From assembly GCA_964369635.1 (NCBI GenBank), contig CAYJGN010000002.1, forward strand, positions 30,043 to 94,042: 64,000 bases of DNA, given 5' to 3'. Within the stretch, counting starts at the first letter, position 1. Each line of letters starts with the position of its first letter. This stretch comes from CAYJGN01 sp964369635 (GTDB taxonomy: Bacteria; Bacillota; Clostridia; Oscillospirales; Ruminococcaceae). Shown here in pieces: positions 42,163 to 50,310 of the stretch. A model generated the notes under the pieces. It was not told where the DNA came from. It was given only the letters and a program-made list of their open reading frames with translations, and ran no database searches. Both the position numbers and the translations under genes were made by a program.

Positions 42163-45078
42163 ATGCTAAGACTTGGAATAGATATAGGATCCACTACTCT
42201 AAAATACGTTGTAGTGGATGAGCAAGACAGAATAATAAAGAAAAACTATGGAAGACATTTTTCTAAAATAGGTGAAAAAGTTTTAGAGCTTTTGCAGGAG
42301 ATAGAAAAAGAGTTTCCAGACGAGAAAAATTTTAATATAAAGATATCGGGCAGCGCCGGAATGGGATTTGCAAATCAGGTAGGCATTCCTTTTGTTCAAG
42401 AGGTTTACGCAACCAACCTCTCGGTTAAAAAGCTTCTGCCTGGTACAGACGTTGTTATAGAGCTCGGAGGCGAAGATGCTAAAATCATCTTTGTCTCTGG
42501 TCTTTTTGAAGTTCGCATGAATGGTAGTTGCGCTGGTGGAACAGGTGCTTTTATCGACCAGATGGCAACCCTTTTAAAGATAACCCCTACTGAGCTAAAC
42601 GATGCGGCAAAGCAGTTTGAGAAGATATATTCTATAGCTTCGCGGTGCGGAGTTTTTGCAAAGAGCGATATCCAGCCTCTGCTAAATCAGGGTGCCGCTA
42701 AAACCGATATATCAGCCTCTATCTTCTATGCCGTTGTAAACCAGACTATTGCAGGACTTGCGCAAGGGCGCGATATCAAAGGAAATGTTGTCTATCTCGG
42801 AGGGCCTCTCTCTTTCTTCTCAGAGCTTCGAGCGGCATTTGATAAAGTTTTAAATCTTCGCGGAATATGGCCTGAAAATTCCCTTTATTATGTTGCACTC
42901 GGAACAGCCTTCTCCTCTGAGGAGAGCGAAGTTAGTATACAAGAATTTGAGGAAAAGCTCAAAAGTTTCCACGGAAACAATAATTACGAAAGCTGTCCTC
43001 CCCTATTTGAGAGCGAAGATGAGCTTGCGCTATTTCGCAAAAGGCATCGCTCAGGTGAAGAGCTCGTCTACGCGCCTGTTTTAGGAGATTGCTATATAGG
43101 AGTTGACGCTGGCTCAACTACCCTTAAAGCAGTTGTTATAAACAGTGAAGATGAAATAGTTTATTCAAAATACATGCAAAATGGCGGAAACCCAATCCCC
43201 CTTGTTCGAGATTTTCTACTTGATGTCTACGAGAGGTTTCCAGGGATACATATTGCAGGATTTGCTTCAACAGGGTATGGCGAAGAGATTATAAAAAATG
43301 CCTTTCACGGTGATATTGGAATAGTTGAAACTATCGCTCATTTTACCGCCGCTAAAAAATATAATCCAGAAGTCGATTTCATAATTGATATCGGCGGCCA
43401 GGATATAAAATGCTTTAAAATTCGAAACGGCACCATTGATAATATATTTCTAAACGAAGCTTGCTCCTCAGGCTGCGGTTCGTTTTTGCAGACATTTGCG
43501 CAGACGCTTGGATATGATATCAAGGAGTTTGCAAATCTTGGAATAATGGCGCAGCGCCCGGTTGATCTCGGTTCTCGCTGTACTGTTTTTATGAACTCCT
43601 CTGTTAAGCAAGCGCAAAAAGATGGTGCAACAGTTGAGAATATATCGGCAGGACTTTCTATAAGTGTTGTTAAAAATGCTCTCTACAAGGTTATTCGTGC
43701 AACCGATGCTAAAAGCCTTGGTAAGCATATAACTGTTCAAGGCGGAACTTTTTTAAATGACGCTGTCCTTCGAACATTTGAGCGCGAAATTGGAGGAGAG
43801 GTCGTTCGCCCACCTGCAGCTGAGCTTATGGGAGCATATGGTGCGGCGCTTTATGTTAAGCAAAACGGAAGTGGTAAGAGCTCTGTTCTATCTTATAACT
43901 CACTTCGCTCTTTCACCCATAAAGCGGAAGCAGTTACCTGCAAACTATGTCAGAACCGCTGCAAATTAACTGTTAATATCTTCGATGATGGCAGACAGTT
44001 TATAGGCGGTAACCGCTGCGAAAAGCCGCTTATGCTTAAAAATCCCGATAAGAAATATAATCTTTATAAATATAAAACAAAGCTTTTGATGCAGTATACC
44101 GAGAATAAAGGAAGCCGCGGAAGCATTGGAATACCGCTCGGACTCAATAACTATGAACTCCTCACTTTCTGGCATACCTTCTTTAAGTCGCTTGATTTTT
44201 CGGTGACTGTTNNNNNNNNNNTTACTAAGCCATCAACGAGAGCTGTTTATCTCAAAGGTCAGCATACTATCCCCTCCGATACCGTTTGTTATCCGGCAAA
44301 AATCGTTCATGGGCATATCGAGCAGCTTATTGAAATGGGCGTCGATACGATTTTCTACCCATGTATGAGCTATAATATCGATGAGAATCTCGGCGATAAC
44401 AACTATAACTGTCCTGTTGTTGCATATTATCCTGAGGTAATTGGCGCAAACGTTGAAGCGCTTTCAGGTACTCGTTTCATAAAAGACTATGTTGGAATTC
44501 ATCGAAAGAAAGATTTCCCGAAAAAGATTTTTGAGCTGCTATCGAAGCATTACCTTGATATTGATAAAAATGAGGTTCGAGAGGCGGCAGAGAAAGCTTA
44601 TATTGAATATGAGCATTATCTATCAGATATCCGCAAAAAAGGAGCGGAATATATCGAAATTGCAAAACGCGGCAATATGCCAATTATTGTTCTTGCCGGA
44701 AGACCTTATCATCTTGACCCTGAAATTAACCATGGTATTGATAAGCTTATCTGTGAGCAGGGGGCTGTTGTTGTTTCTGAAGAGGCAGTGAGCTGTCTTG
44801 TTTCTAAGGAACCAACAAACGTTTTAAACCAATGGAGCTACCATTCAAGGCTATATGCGGCAGCAAACTATGTTGCAAATGAGAGCTATAAGGATATAAA
44901 CTTGGTTCAGCTCGTATCGTTTGGGTGCGGTCTCGATGCCATAACGACCGATGAAACAAGAGAAATTTTAGAGCGAAAAAACAAGATATACACTCAGCTT
45001 AAGATTGATGAGATAACAAATCTCGGTGTTGTTAAAATACGACTTCGCAGTCTTTTCGCTGCAACAAGAGGGGTTTAG
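42163..45078 (+). CDS. Large 2-hydroxyacyl-CoA dehydratase activase-like protein, N-terminal portion
   Basis: About 971 residues, including the gap. Two ASKHA ATPase domains of the HgdC/BadF type stand in tandem: the first begins LGIDIGSTTLKYVVVD and has the cluster cysteines in GSCAGGTGAFIDQ and SRCGVFAKSDIQ; the second begins IGVDAGSTTLKAVVI with CSSGCGSFLQTFA and GSRCTVFMNSSV. A DUF2229 domain follows (SIGIPLGLNNYELLTFW, then SDTVCYPAKIVHGHI). Activases of this kind use ATP to drive electrons into a dehydratase-like iron-sulfur partner; the substrate of these very large versions is unknown. Ten N at 44212-44221 interrupt it. It ends at TAG, immediately followed by the ATG of the next gene in the same frame. 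Confidence 0.88.
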   Translation: MLRLGIDIGSTTLKYVVVDEQDRIIKKNYGRHFSKIGEKVLELLQEIEKEFPDEKNFNIKISGSAGMGFANQVGIPFVQEVYATNLSVKKLLPGTDVVIELGGEDAKIIFVSGLFEVRMNGSCAGGTGAFIDQMATLLKITPTELNDAAKQFEKIYSIASRCGVFAKSDIQPLLNQGAAKTDISASIFYAVVNQTIAGLAQGRDIKGNVVYLGGPLSFFSELRAAFDKVLNLRGIWPENSLYYVALGTAFSSEESEVSIQEFEEKLKSFHGNNNYESCPPLFESEDELALFRKRHRSGEELVYAPVLGDCYIGVDAGSTTLKAVVINSEDEIVYSKYMQNGGNPIPLVRDFLLDVYERFPGIHIAGFASTGYGEEIIKNAFHGDIGIVETIAHFTAAKKYNPEVDFIIDIGGQDIKCFKIRNGTIDNIFLNEACSSGCGSFLQTFAQTLGYDIKEFANLGIMAQRPVDLGSRCTVFMNSSVKQAQKDGATVENISAGLSISVVKNALYKVIRATDAKSLGKHITVQGGTFLNDAVLRTFEREIGGEVVRPPAAELMGAYGAALYVKQNGSGKSSVLSYNSLRSFTHKAEAVTCKLCQNRCKLTVNIFDDGRQFIGGNRCEKPLMLKNPDKKYNLYKYKTKLLMQYTENKGSRGSIGIPLGLNNYELLTFWHTFFKSLDFSVTVXXXXTKPSTRAVYLKGQHTIPSDTVCYPAKIVHGHIEQLIEMGVDTIFYPCMSYNIDENLGDNNYNCPVVAYYPEVIGANVEALSGTRFIKDYVGIHRKKDFPKKIFELLSKHYLDIDKNEVREAAEKAYIEYEHYLSDIRKKGAEYIEIAKRGNMPIIVLAGRPYHLDPEINHGIDKLICEQGAVVVSEEAVSCLVSKEPTNVLNQWSYHSRLYAAANYVANESYKDINLVQLVSFGCGLDAITTDETREILERKNKIYTQLKIDEITNLGVVKIRLRSLFAATRGV
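44212..44221. other. Assembly gap (10 N)
   Basis: Gap within the activase gene. Both sides read in the expected frame if ten bases are assumed. Confidence 0.95.
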
Positions 45079-46314
45079 ATGGAGAGAATCGAATTTACTA
45101 AAGAGATGAAAAAGAACTATACTATTCTTTTTCCGAATATGCTCGATATCCATTTTAGGATTTTGCAGAAGATATTTGTTCGCAATGGATATAATATCGA
45201 GCTTTTAACTAATACCGACTCATCGGTCATAAACGAAGGTCTTCGATATGTTCATAACGATACCTGCTATCCCGCCCTTCTAACGATAGGTCAGATGATA
45301 TCAGCCCTTAAGAGCGGCAAGTATGACCTTGATAAGACAGCGCTTATAATGACCCAAACAGGCGGTGGTTGCAGAGCTTCAAACTATATTCATCTTCTTC
45401 GCAAAGGTCTTGCGAATGCCGGACTATCTCAGGTGCCTGTTATCTCTTTAAACCTATCTGGACTTGAAAAAAACAGCGGATTTAAAATATCCCTCTCTCT
45501 GCTCCGCCAGGGACTTGCAGCAATTGTCTATGGTGATCTTTTGATGCTTCTAAAAAACCAAATTCAGCCGTATGAGAAGAATAAAGGGGAAACTATGCAG
45601 GCGGTTATCCGCTGGGTTGATCGTATCTGCGAAATTTTCTTAGACCACAAAGGTGTTAGTGGGCGCGATATTGCGAAATACTCAAAAGAGATTGTTTCAG
45701 ATTTCGAAAAAATCGAGGTTTTAGATATAAAAAAAGTGCGTGTTGGCGTTGTCGGTGAGATATACGTTAAATACTCAGCGCTTGCAAACAACAATTTAGA
45801 GCAGTTTTTAGAGTCGCAGGACTGTGAAGTTATGGTGCCTGGTCTTATCGGGTTTATGATATTTAAGTGCGATAATCGCCTTGAGGATATTAAGCTATAT
45901 GGCGGTAGCGGAATTAAAAAAGCTGTTGTCGAGAAGGCAATGAAGTTTTTCCTATCGTTTGAAAAGCATATTTTAGGAGCGCTTAAAGATACCCGCTTCA
46001 TCTCCCCCACCCCCTATTACCATCTAAAAGAGCTTGTTGAGCCTGTTATCGGATATGGGTGCAAGATGGGCGAGGGTTGGCTTTTAACTGCTGAAATATT
46101 AGAGCTTATTGAGCAAGGGTATGGCAATGTTGTCTGTGCGCAACCCTTTGGCTGTCTGCCAAACCATATCGTTGGCAAAGGGATGATAAGAAAAATTCGC
46201 TCTCTTTATGAAAATGCGAATATCGTCTCGATTGATTATGACCCGAGTGCTACAAAAGTTAATCAGGAAAATCGCATAAAGCTTATGCTTGCAGTTGCAA
46301 AAGAGCAACTTTAG
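45079..46314 (+). CDS. Activase-associated HgdB/DUF2229-like C-terminal protein
   Basis: A 411-residue cytoplasmic protein that starts on the base after the TAG of the activase gene and in the same frame. It contains TILFPNMLDIHFRILQKIF, HNDTCYPALLTIGQM, TQTGGGCRASNYIHLLR and, late, VVCAQPFGCLPNHIVGKGM, features of the C-terminal third of the single-chain activase homologues of about 1400 residues. Cysteines at CYP, GGGCRA and FGCLP are candidates for iron-sulfur binding. GAGGGG lies five bases before its ATG, so it can be translated by re-initiation. I read the pair as a natural or recent fission of one protein. Confidence 0.82.
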   Translation: MERIEFTKEMKKNYTILFPNMLDIHFRILQKIFVRNGYNIELLTNTDSSVINEGLRYVHNDTCYPALLTIGQMISALKSGKYDLDKTALIMTQTGGGCRASNYIHLLRKGLANAGLSQVPVISLNLSGLEKNSGFKISLSLLRQGLAAIVYGDLLMLLKNQIQPYEKNKGETMQAVIRWVDRICEIFLDHKGVSGRDIAKYSKEIVSDFEKIEVLDIKKVRVGVVGEIYVKYSALANNNLEQFLESQDCEVMVPGLIGFMIFKCDNRLEDIKLYGGSGIKKAVVEKAMKFFLSFEKHILGALKDTRFISPTPYYHLKELVEPVIGYGCKMGEGWLLTAEILELIEQGYGNVVCAQPFGCLPNHIVGKGMIRKIRSLYENANIVSIDYDPSATKVNQENRIKLMLAVAKEQL

Positions 46315-46323
46315 AGGTGAGAT

Positions 46324-47034
46324 ATGTTTGATACTATTGGAATTATCCTTCTCTCTCTGCTTGCTTTTATAGTTTTGGGTGGACTGTTTTTATATTTTAA
46401 ACTTCGCTCGATAAAGCGCAAATATTTTGGCGATACCGATATTTTGGATATGGCTAAAAAAGGAGAGCTTGAACTCGAAGAGAATGCCAAATCGCTCTCT
46501 GGCGTTGAGTCGCTTGTGCGACCGCAAATTTTAGAAGACTTTCCAAACTTTTCGCTTGATGAGCTGCTCTCGAAAAACAAAGATGAAATTTTCGCCTACT
46601 ATACTTCCCTTAAAACAGGCGATTTCTCATATTATGAGAGCAACAAAAATGTTAATGATAAGATTTTAGCTACCCATTCGCTATGGGTCTCAAAGGGTAT
46701 TAAAGTGCTAAGCACCGATTTTCATCGTCAGGTTGTCAGCAGCTATAGAAAAAACAGCGAAACTGCGACTATTAGAATTCAAGCGGCTATTATGCAAAGG
46801 CGGACTGATAACGAAAACACGACGCAAAAAAAGACCCAGCTTCGTATCGAAACCGAGTGGGTACATATTCTCGACCATAGCAACTTCAATATCGAAGGGG
46901 TCGTCTCTGCAAGTTGTCCAAACTGCGCAGCGCCGCTTGTCGGGCTTGATTTTGTGAGCTGTCCATATTGCGGAAGCGAGATTATAAAGGACTTTAGATA
47001 CTCATGGATTCTAACCTCAATAGGTGAGAAGTAG
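46324..47034 (+). CDS. Membrane-anchored Tim44-like protein with zinc ribbon
   Basis: A 236-residue protein. An N-terminal membrane helix (about 5-27) is followed by an acidic linker, a domain of about 120 residues that looks like the Tim44/VBSR domain (DEIFAYYTSLKTGDFSYYE, TEWVHILDHSN), and a C-terminal zinc ribbon with CPNCAAPL and CPYCGSEI. Such proteins are common in Clostridia and unnamed. The gene starts 9 bp after the previous stop with AGAGGTGAG upstream and may be co-transcribed with the activase pair. Confidence 0.75.
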   Translation: MFDTIGIILLSLLAFIVLGGLFLYFKLRSIKRKYFGDTDILDMAKKGELELEENAKSLSGVESLVRPQILEDFPNFSLDELLSKNKDEIFAYYTSLKTGDFSYYESNKNVNDKILATHSLWVSKGIKVLSTDFHRQVVSSYRKNSETATIRIQAAIMQRRTDNENTTQKKTQLRIETEWVHILDHSNFNIEGVVSASCPNCAAPLVGLDFVSCPYCGSEIIKDFRYSWILTSIGEK

Positions 47035-47075
47035 CTATAAATAATCATCTGCTACTAAACAAAAACATATTGAAT

Positions 47076-47119
47076 AAAAACCATCTGATGCTACACGAAT
47101 TAGCTGTCAGATGGTTTTT
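47076..47119. terminator. Terminator after the activase operon
   Basis: AAAAACCATCTGA (47076-47088) pairs with TCAGATGGTTTTT (47107-47119), loop 18 bases. Convergent genes flank it. Confidence 0.75.
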
Positions 47120-47164
47120 CATTGGCAGTTGTGCCCATTATTTTTATCAGCTTTTTACATTCCT

Positions 47165-47608
47165 TCAATCGACATCTTTCAAACTAAACAGTATTAGCTC
47201 GCGGTTATGTCTTCGCGCAAATTTAATCGCTTCATAGGCGCCACCAAAATTTAAAAACTGATACCCGACAACAACAACGCTTTCCAAAACCATCCATTCA
47301 TTTCGCTTTGATATCACAAATCTCTTGGGATATCGCTCAAGCTCTGGGTAGATGCTACCATCATAAAATGATAATGTTTCGTTGTTTAAACGGTTTTGAT
47401 ATGCAAGAATTAAGATAATCTCTATATTAGTATATTTTGTTTTAAGCTCTTTAAGCGCCAAGTAGGCAAGGTTATCAAAATTCCCATACCCACCGAGATA
47501 GAATTTATCAGCGCCTTTTTTTATAAGATCTTCGCAAACTTTCAAAAGCCAACTTTGTACTTCTTTTGTTTCAGAAACTTTCCTATGTCCAAAAAATGTT
47601 ACTATCAT
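47165..47608 (-). CDS. SLOG-fold (DUF1273/DprA-like) protein
   Basis: A 147-residue Rossmann-like protein: IVTFFGHRKVSE at the N-terminus, FYLGGYGNFDNLAYLALKEL in the middle and NFGGAYEAIKFARRHNRELI at the end. The FGHR and GGYGNFD/GGA motifs are typical of the SLOG superfamily, whose members bind nucleotides or nucleotide-derived ligands and often appear beside XRE regulators or in defence settings. I set the start at the ATG 47606-47608 with GAGGTG six bases upstream; the in-frame GTG is inside that ribosome site. It is divergent from two XRE genes and shares a control region with them. Confidence 0.75.
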   Translation of the reverse strand: MIVTFFGHRKVSETKEVQSWLLKVCEDLIKKGADKFYLGGYGNFDNLAYLALKELKTKYTNIEIILILAYQNRLNNETLSFYDGSIYPELERYPKRFVISKRNEWMVLESVVVVGYQFLNFGGAYEAIKFARRHNRELILFSLKDVD

Positions 47609-47699
47609 AATAATCACCTCAAGTATATTTTATGCGATTTATGCATAAAATGCAATATGCAATAAATGCATATTCTATAATTTCTTCTGAGGTGATATT
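47609..47699. promoter_or_regulatory. Divergent control region with ATGCA operator array
   Basis: The 91 bp between the SLOG and XRE genes hold TTTTATGC (47628-47635) / GCATAAAA (47643-47650), TGCA-ATA-TGCA (47651-47661) and ATGCAT (47666-47671), followed by TATAAT before the XRE gene. The repeated ATGCA units are likely binding sites for the XRE protein. Confidence 0.55.
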
Positions 47700-47921
47700 A
47701 TGTACAGAAGAATTCGTGATTTGAGAGAGGATAAAGATTTAAATCAAACAACAATATCTATAACATTGAATGTTTCACAAACTACCTACTCGAGATATGA
47801 ACGAGGTAAGCTCGATATCCCAACAGAGGTTCTTTTAAAACTCGCTTTATTTTATAATACAAGCACAGATTATCTGCTTGGTCTCACCGATGAGCCAAAG
47901 CCATATAAACGAGCGAAATAA
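47700..47921 (+). CDS. XRE-family HTH regulator, copy 1
   Basis: A 73-residue DNA-binding protein made of a single helix-turn-helix domain. It opens MYRRIRDLREDKDLNQTTIS, with the recognition helix VSQTTYSRYERGKLD, and ends with LLGLTDEPKPYKRAK. GAGGTGATATT precedes the ATG. It is divergent from the SLOG gene and probably represses one or both through the ATGCA repeats. The second half of the gene is nearly identical in DNA to that of copy 2 at 47974, while the first half differs. Confidence 0.88.
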   Translation: MYRRIRDLREDKDLNQTTISITLNVSQTTYSRYERGKLDIPTEVLLKLALFYNTSTDYLLGLTDEPKPYKRAK

Positions 47922-47973
47922 TCACCTCAAGCATATTATAGGTCCTGTACTATTATTTAGTAGGGTGATTAAA

Positions 47974-48195
47974 TTGAGGTTGAGACTTCGTGATTTACGT
48001 GACGATAATGATTATTCGCAAAAGCAGATAGCTGAGTATTTGATTTGTGACCAATCGCTTTATTCAAAATACGAGCGAGAGGTTCGAGCTCTACCAACAG
48101 AGGTTCTTGTAAAACTCGCTTTATTTTATAATACAAGCACAGATTATCTGCTTGGCCTCACAGATGAGCCAAAGCCGTATAAACGAGCGAAATAA
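47974..48195 (+). CDS. XRE-family HTH regulator, copy 2
   Basis: A 73-residue protein if it starts at TTG 47974, behind AGGGTG; this gives exactly the length of copy 1 and aligns (TTG)-RLRLRDLRDDND with MYRRIRDLREDKD. The recognition helix reads CDQSLYSKYEREVRA, different from copy 1. The last 38 residues (PTEVLxKLALFYNTSTDYLL onward) are the same apart from one position. A longer frame from an ATG at 47878 overlaps copy 1 and lacks a ribosome site. It probably binds a different operator. Confidence 0.8.
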   Translation: MRLRLRDLRDDNDYSQKQIAEYLICDQSLYSKYEREVRALPTEVLVKLALFYNTSTDYLLGLTDEPKPYKRAK

Positions 48196-48268
48196 TCTGA
48201 ATTTTGCTAATTGTTTAATAAAATTTAACAGCTGTTTATTTTAAAAAACTATTGTTCAACGTCTCATC

Positions 48269-48295
48269 AGTTGGCACAATATTGTTGCGCCAACT
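48269..48295 (+). promoter_or_regulatory. Nested palindrome upstream of the ZIP gene
   Basis: AGTTGGC (48269-48275) and GCCAACT (48289-48295) enclose ACAATATTGT (48276-48285). It ends 17 bp upstream of the ZIP -35 box. It may be an operator or a weak terminator of the XRE pair; no T-tract follows. Confidence 0.4.
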
Positions 48296-48312
48296 TGGCC
48301 TACTTTAAAGTT

Positions 48313-48341
48313 TTGGCAAAATGAAAAATTTGTCATATAAT
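48313..48341 (+). promoter_or_regulatory. Promoter of the ZIP transporter gene
   Basis: TTGGCA (48313-48318), 17-base spacer, TATAAT (48336-48341). Confidence 0.8.
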
Positions 48342-48399
48342 ATAATGAGTTTCTCAAGCAGCATTATAGAAATATGCTATATAAAATTTGGAGGTGTTA

Positions 48400-49206
48400 A
48401 TGGACACTCAAAACATTCTATTTGCATTTGGTTTAACCCTCTTCGCTGGTCTTTCAACCGGACTTGGGAGCGCCTTAGTTCTAATAATTAAAAAGACGGA
48501 TAAAAAATTCCTCTCTTTTTCGCTTGGTCTTTCTGCAGGCGTTATGATATATGTTTCATTTGTTGAAATTTTGCCAAAAGCAGTCGAGTCGCTTAGTGCT
48601 ATATCGGGCGAAAAGGGAGGAACTTCCCTTGCTGTTATTGCTTTTTTTGTCGGTATTGGGATTATCGCTTTGATTGATAAATTTGTTCCGTCAGCTGAAA
48701 ATCCGCATGAGATGCCAGATATTGTAAATATTGAGATTGATGCGAATGTTTCAAACTCACTTATGCGAATGGGTCTCTTCTCAGCACTTGCTATTGCTAT
48801 CCATAATTTCCCCGAGGGCATTGCAACATTTATTTCGGCCATTGAAGACCCTTCGCTTGGTATACCAGTAGCATTTGCAATTGCTATTCATAATATCCCT
48901 GAGGGTATTGCAGTGGCGGTACCGATATATTTTGCAACGGGAAATCGCGGCAAAGCATTTAAACTATCGCTTCTATCAGGCATTTCAGAGCCGATTGGCG
49001 CTCTTGTTGCATTCCTCATACTTATGCAGTTTCAGTCGGATATGCTTTTTGGATTTATCTTTGCGGCAGTTGCCGGGATAATGGTCTATATAAGCCTTGA
49101 TGAGCTGCTACCTACTGCTGAAAAATATGGCGAACATCATATCTGTATAGCGGGGCTTGTTAGTGGTATGGCGATAATGGCCGGGAGTCTGCTTCTGTTT
49201 ATTTAG
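48400..49206 (+). CDS. ZIP-family divalent metal transporter (ZupT-like)
   Basis: A 268-residue transporter with eight hydrophobic segments. The two metal-binding helices are clear: IHNFPEGIATFISA and IHNIPEGIAVAVP, the signature HNxPEG repeats of helices 4 and 5. A loop rich in Glu and Asp after helix 3 (PSAENPHEMPDIVN) replaces the usual His-rich loop. ZIP proteins take up zinc or other divalent ions. I chose the ATG at 48400 with GGAGGTG upstream; an in-frame TTG twelve bases earlier overlaps that site. Confidence 0.92.
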   Translation: MDTQNILFAFGLTLFAGLSTGLGSALVLIIKKTDKKFLSFSLGLSAGVMIYVSFVEILPKAVESLSAISGEKGGTSLAVIAFFVGIGIIALIDKFVPSAENPHEMPDIVNIEIDANVSNSLMRMGLFSALAIAIHNFPEGIATFISAIEDPSLGIPVAFAIAIHNIPEGIAVAVPIYFATGNRGKAFKLSLLSGISEPIGALVAFLILMQFQSDMLFGFIFAAVAGIMVYISLDELLPTAEKYGEHHICIAGLVSGMAIMAGSLLLFI

Positions 49207-49211
49207 TCTAA

Positions 49212-49243
49212 AAAAACAACCTGCCTTAAGGCAGGTTGTTTTT
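49212..49243 (+). terminator. Terminator of the ZIP gene
   Basis: A perfect palindrome from AAAAACAACCTGCC through CTTAAG to GGCAGGTTGTTTTT. Confidence 0.92.
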
Positions 49244-49270
49244 GTTTATTTTAAAAACGGGGCGGCTGGC

Positions 49271-49355
49271 AGCGCACCGCAAAACCGCCAAAGGCGGTTT
49301 TTGTCATCTTGCGCAAAGCGCAAGATGGCAAGGCCTATCGGCCTTGCGGTGCGCT
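49271..49355. repeat. Cloverleaf repeat element, copy B
   Basis: Outer stem AGCGCACCGC (49271-49280) / GCGGTGCGCT (49346-49355). Inside are AAAACCGCC-aaa-GGCGGTTTT (49281-49301), CATCTTGCGC-aaa-GCGCAAGATG (49305-49327) and AAGGCC-tatc-GGCCTT (49330-49345), all perfect. It lies after the ZIP terminator and before the stop of the convergent esterase gene. The layout is that of copy A (33538) and copy C (61541), but the sequence is more divergent. Confidence 0.8.
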
Positions 49356-49371
49356 CCCACTCCATCCACTG

Positions 49372-50292
49372 TTATAAATATTTTTGAATTCTGCTAAAAA
49401 TCTCTTTCTGCGCCTTTTTTGCTTCGTCGAAGTATGGGAACAGTGGAAAAACATGAAACATACCATCTACAATATCTATCTCAACTTGAACGCCGCTATC
49501 TTTCATCTTTTTTGCAACTAAAACACTATCATGAAGCAACATCTCATCGCCACCAACAACGATATATGTATCCATAAAACCATTAAAATCCGCAAAAATA
49601 GGCGAAACTAAAGGATCCTCTCGTGGTGCTTCACCAAAATATGAAAACATATCACATGTGAGATAAATCTGCCGTTTTTCTTCTGTCATCCCTTCACTGC
49701 TTCCGAAAAAAGCATCTTTTTTATGATTTTTAAAATAGCTCTCTCCGCTCATCGTCATATCTGCCCAAGGTGAGAGCAAGAATGAGGCTTTTGGGAGATT
49801 TTGCGAACTCTGCTTTAGCTTTAATCCAAGGGCTAACGATAAATTCCCACCGGCGCTATCTCCATGCAGGATAATATCCTCTGAACAAAATCCTTTATTT
49901 AATAGATATTGATAACCCGATAGAGCATCATCGAGCGCTGCGGGGTAGACATTTGGAAAAACTCTATAATCAAGCAGAGCAACAAGAATATCGCCGCACT
50001 CTTCAATCATACGAACTGCATATTTGCGGTAGGTATCCTGTTGCGACAGAATATATGCACCCCCATGCAGAAGATAAACTACCTTGCGAGGATTACTACC
50101 ACGCCGGCAAATAAACTCAATACAAGCGCCACTCTCGCATCTCTCGGTATAGTAATCATATTTTTTCGGGATTTTATATTTTCTTTTAGTTGAGACAAAC
50201 TTAAAAATCTCGGTAGAATAATTTGGCGGCACAAGATTTTTCGTCGCTTTTTTTAAGAAAAATATCGTTATTTTAGCAGATAATGATGGCAT
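49372..50292 (-). CDS. Alpha/beta hydrolase esterase (hormone-sensitive-lipase type)
   Basis: A 306-residue esterase of family IV. The oxyanion motif is LLHGGAYIL (75-83), the nucleophile Ser146 in HGDSAGGNLSLA, the Asp in VVGGDEMLLHDS and the His in VDGMFHVFPLF. No signal peptide, so it acts inside the cell on short acyl esters; the physiological substrate is unknown. It starts 18 bp downstream of rsmA and is likely co-transcribed with it. Confidence 0.9.
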   Translation of the reverse strand: MPSLSAKITIFFLKKATKNLVPPNYSTEIFKFVSTKRKYKIPKKYDYYTERCESGACIEFICRRGSNPRKVVYLLHGGAYILSQQDTYRKYAVRMIEECGDILVALLDYRVFPNVYPAALDDALSGYQYLLNKGFCSEDIILHGDSAGGNLSLALGLKLKQSSQNLPKASFLLSPWADMTMSGESYFKNHKKDAFFGSSEGMTEEKRQIYLTCDMFSYFGEAPREDPLVSPIFADFNGFMDTYIVVGGDEMLLHDSVLVAKKMKDSGVQVEIDIVDGMFHVFPLFPYFDEAKKAQKEIFSRIQKYL

Positions 50293-50310
50293 AAACCCTC
50301 CAATAAAACT

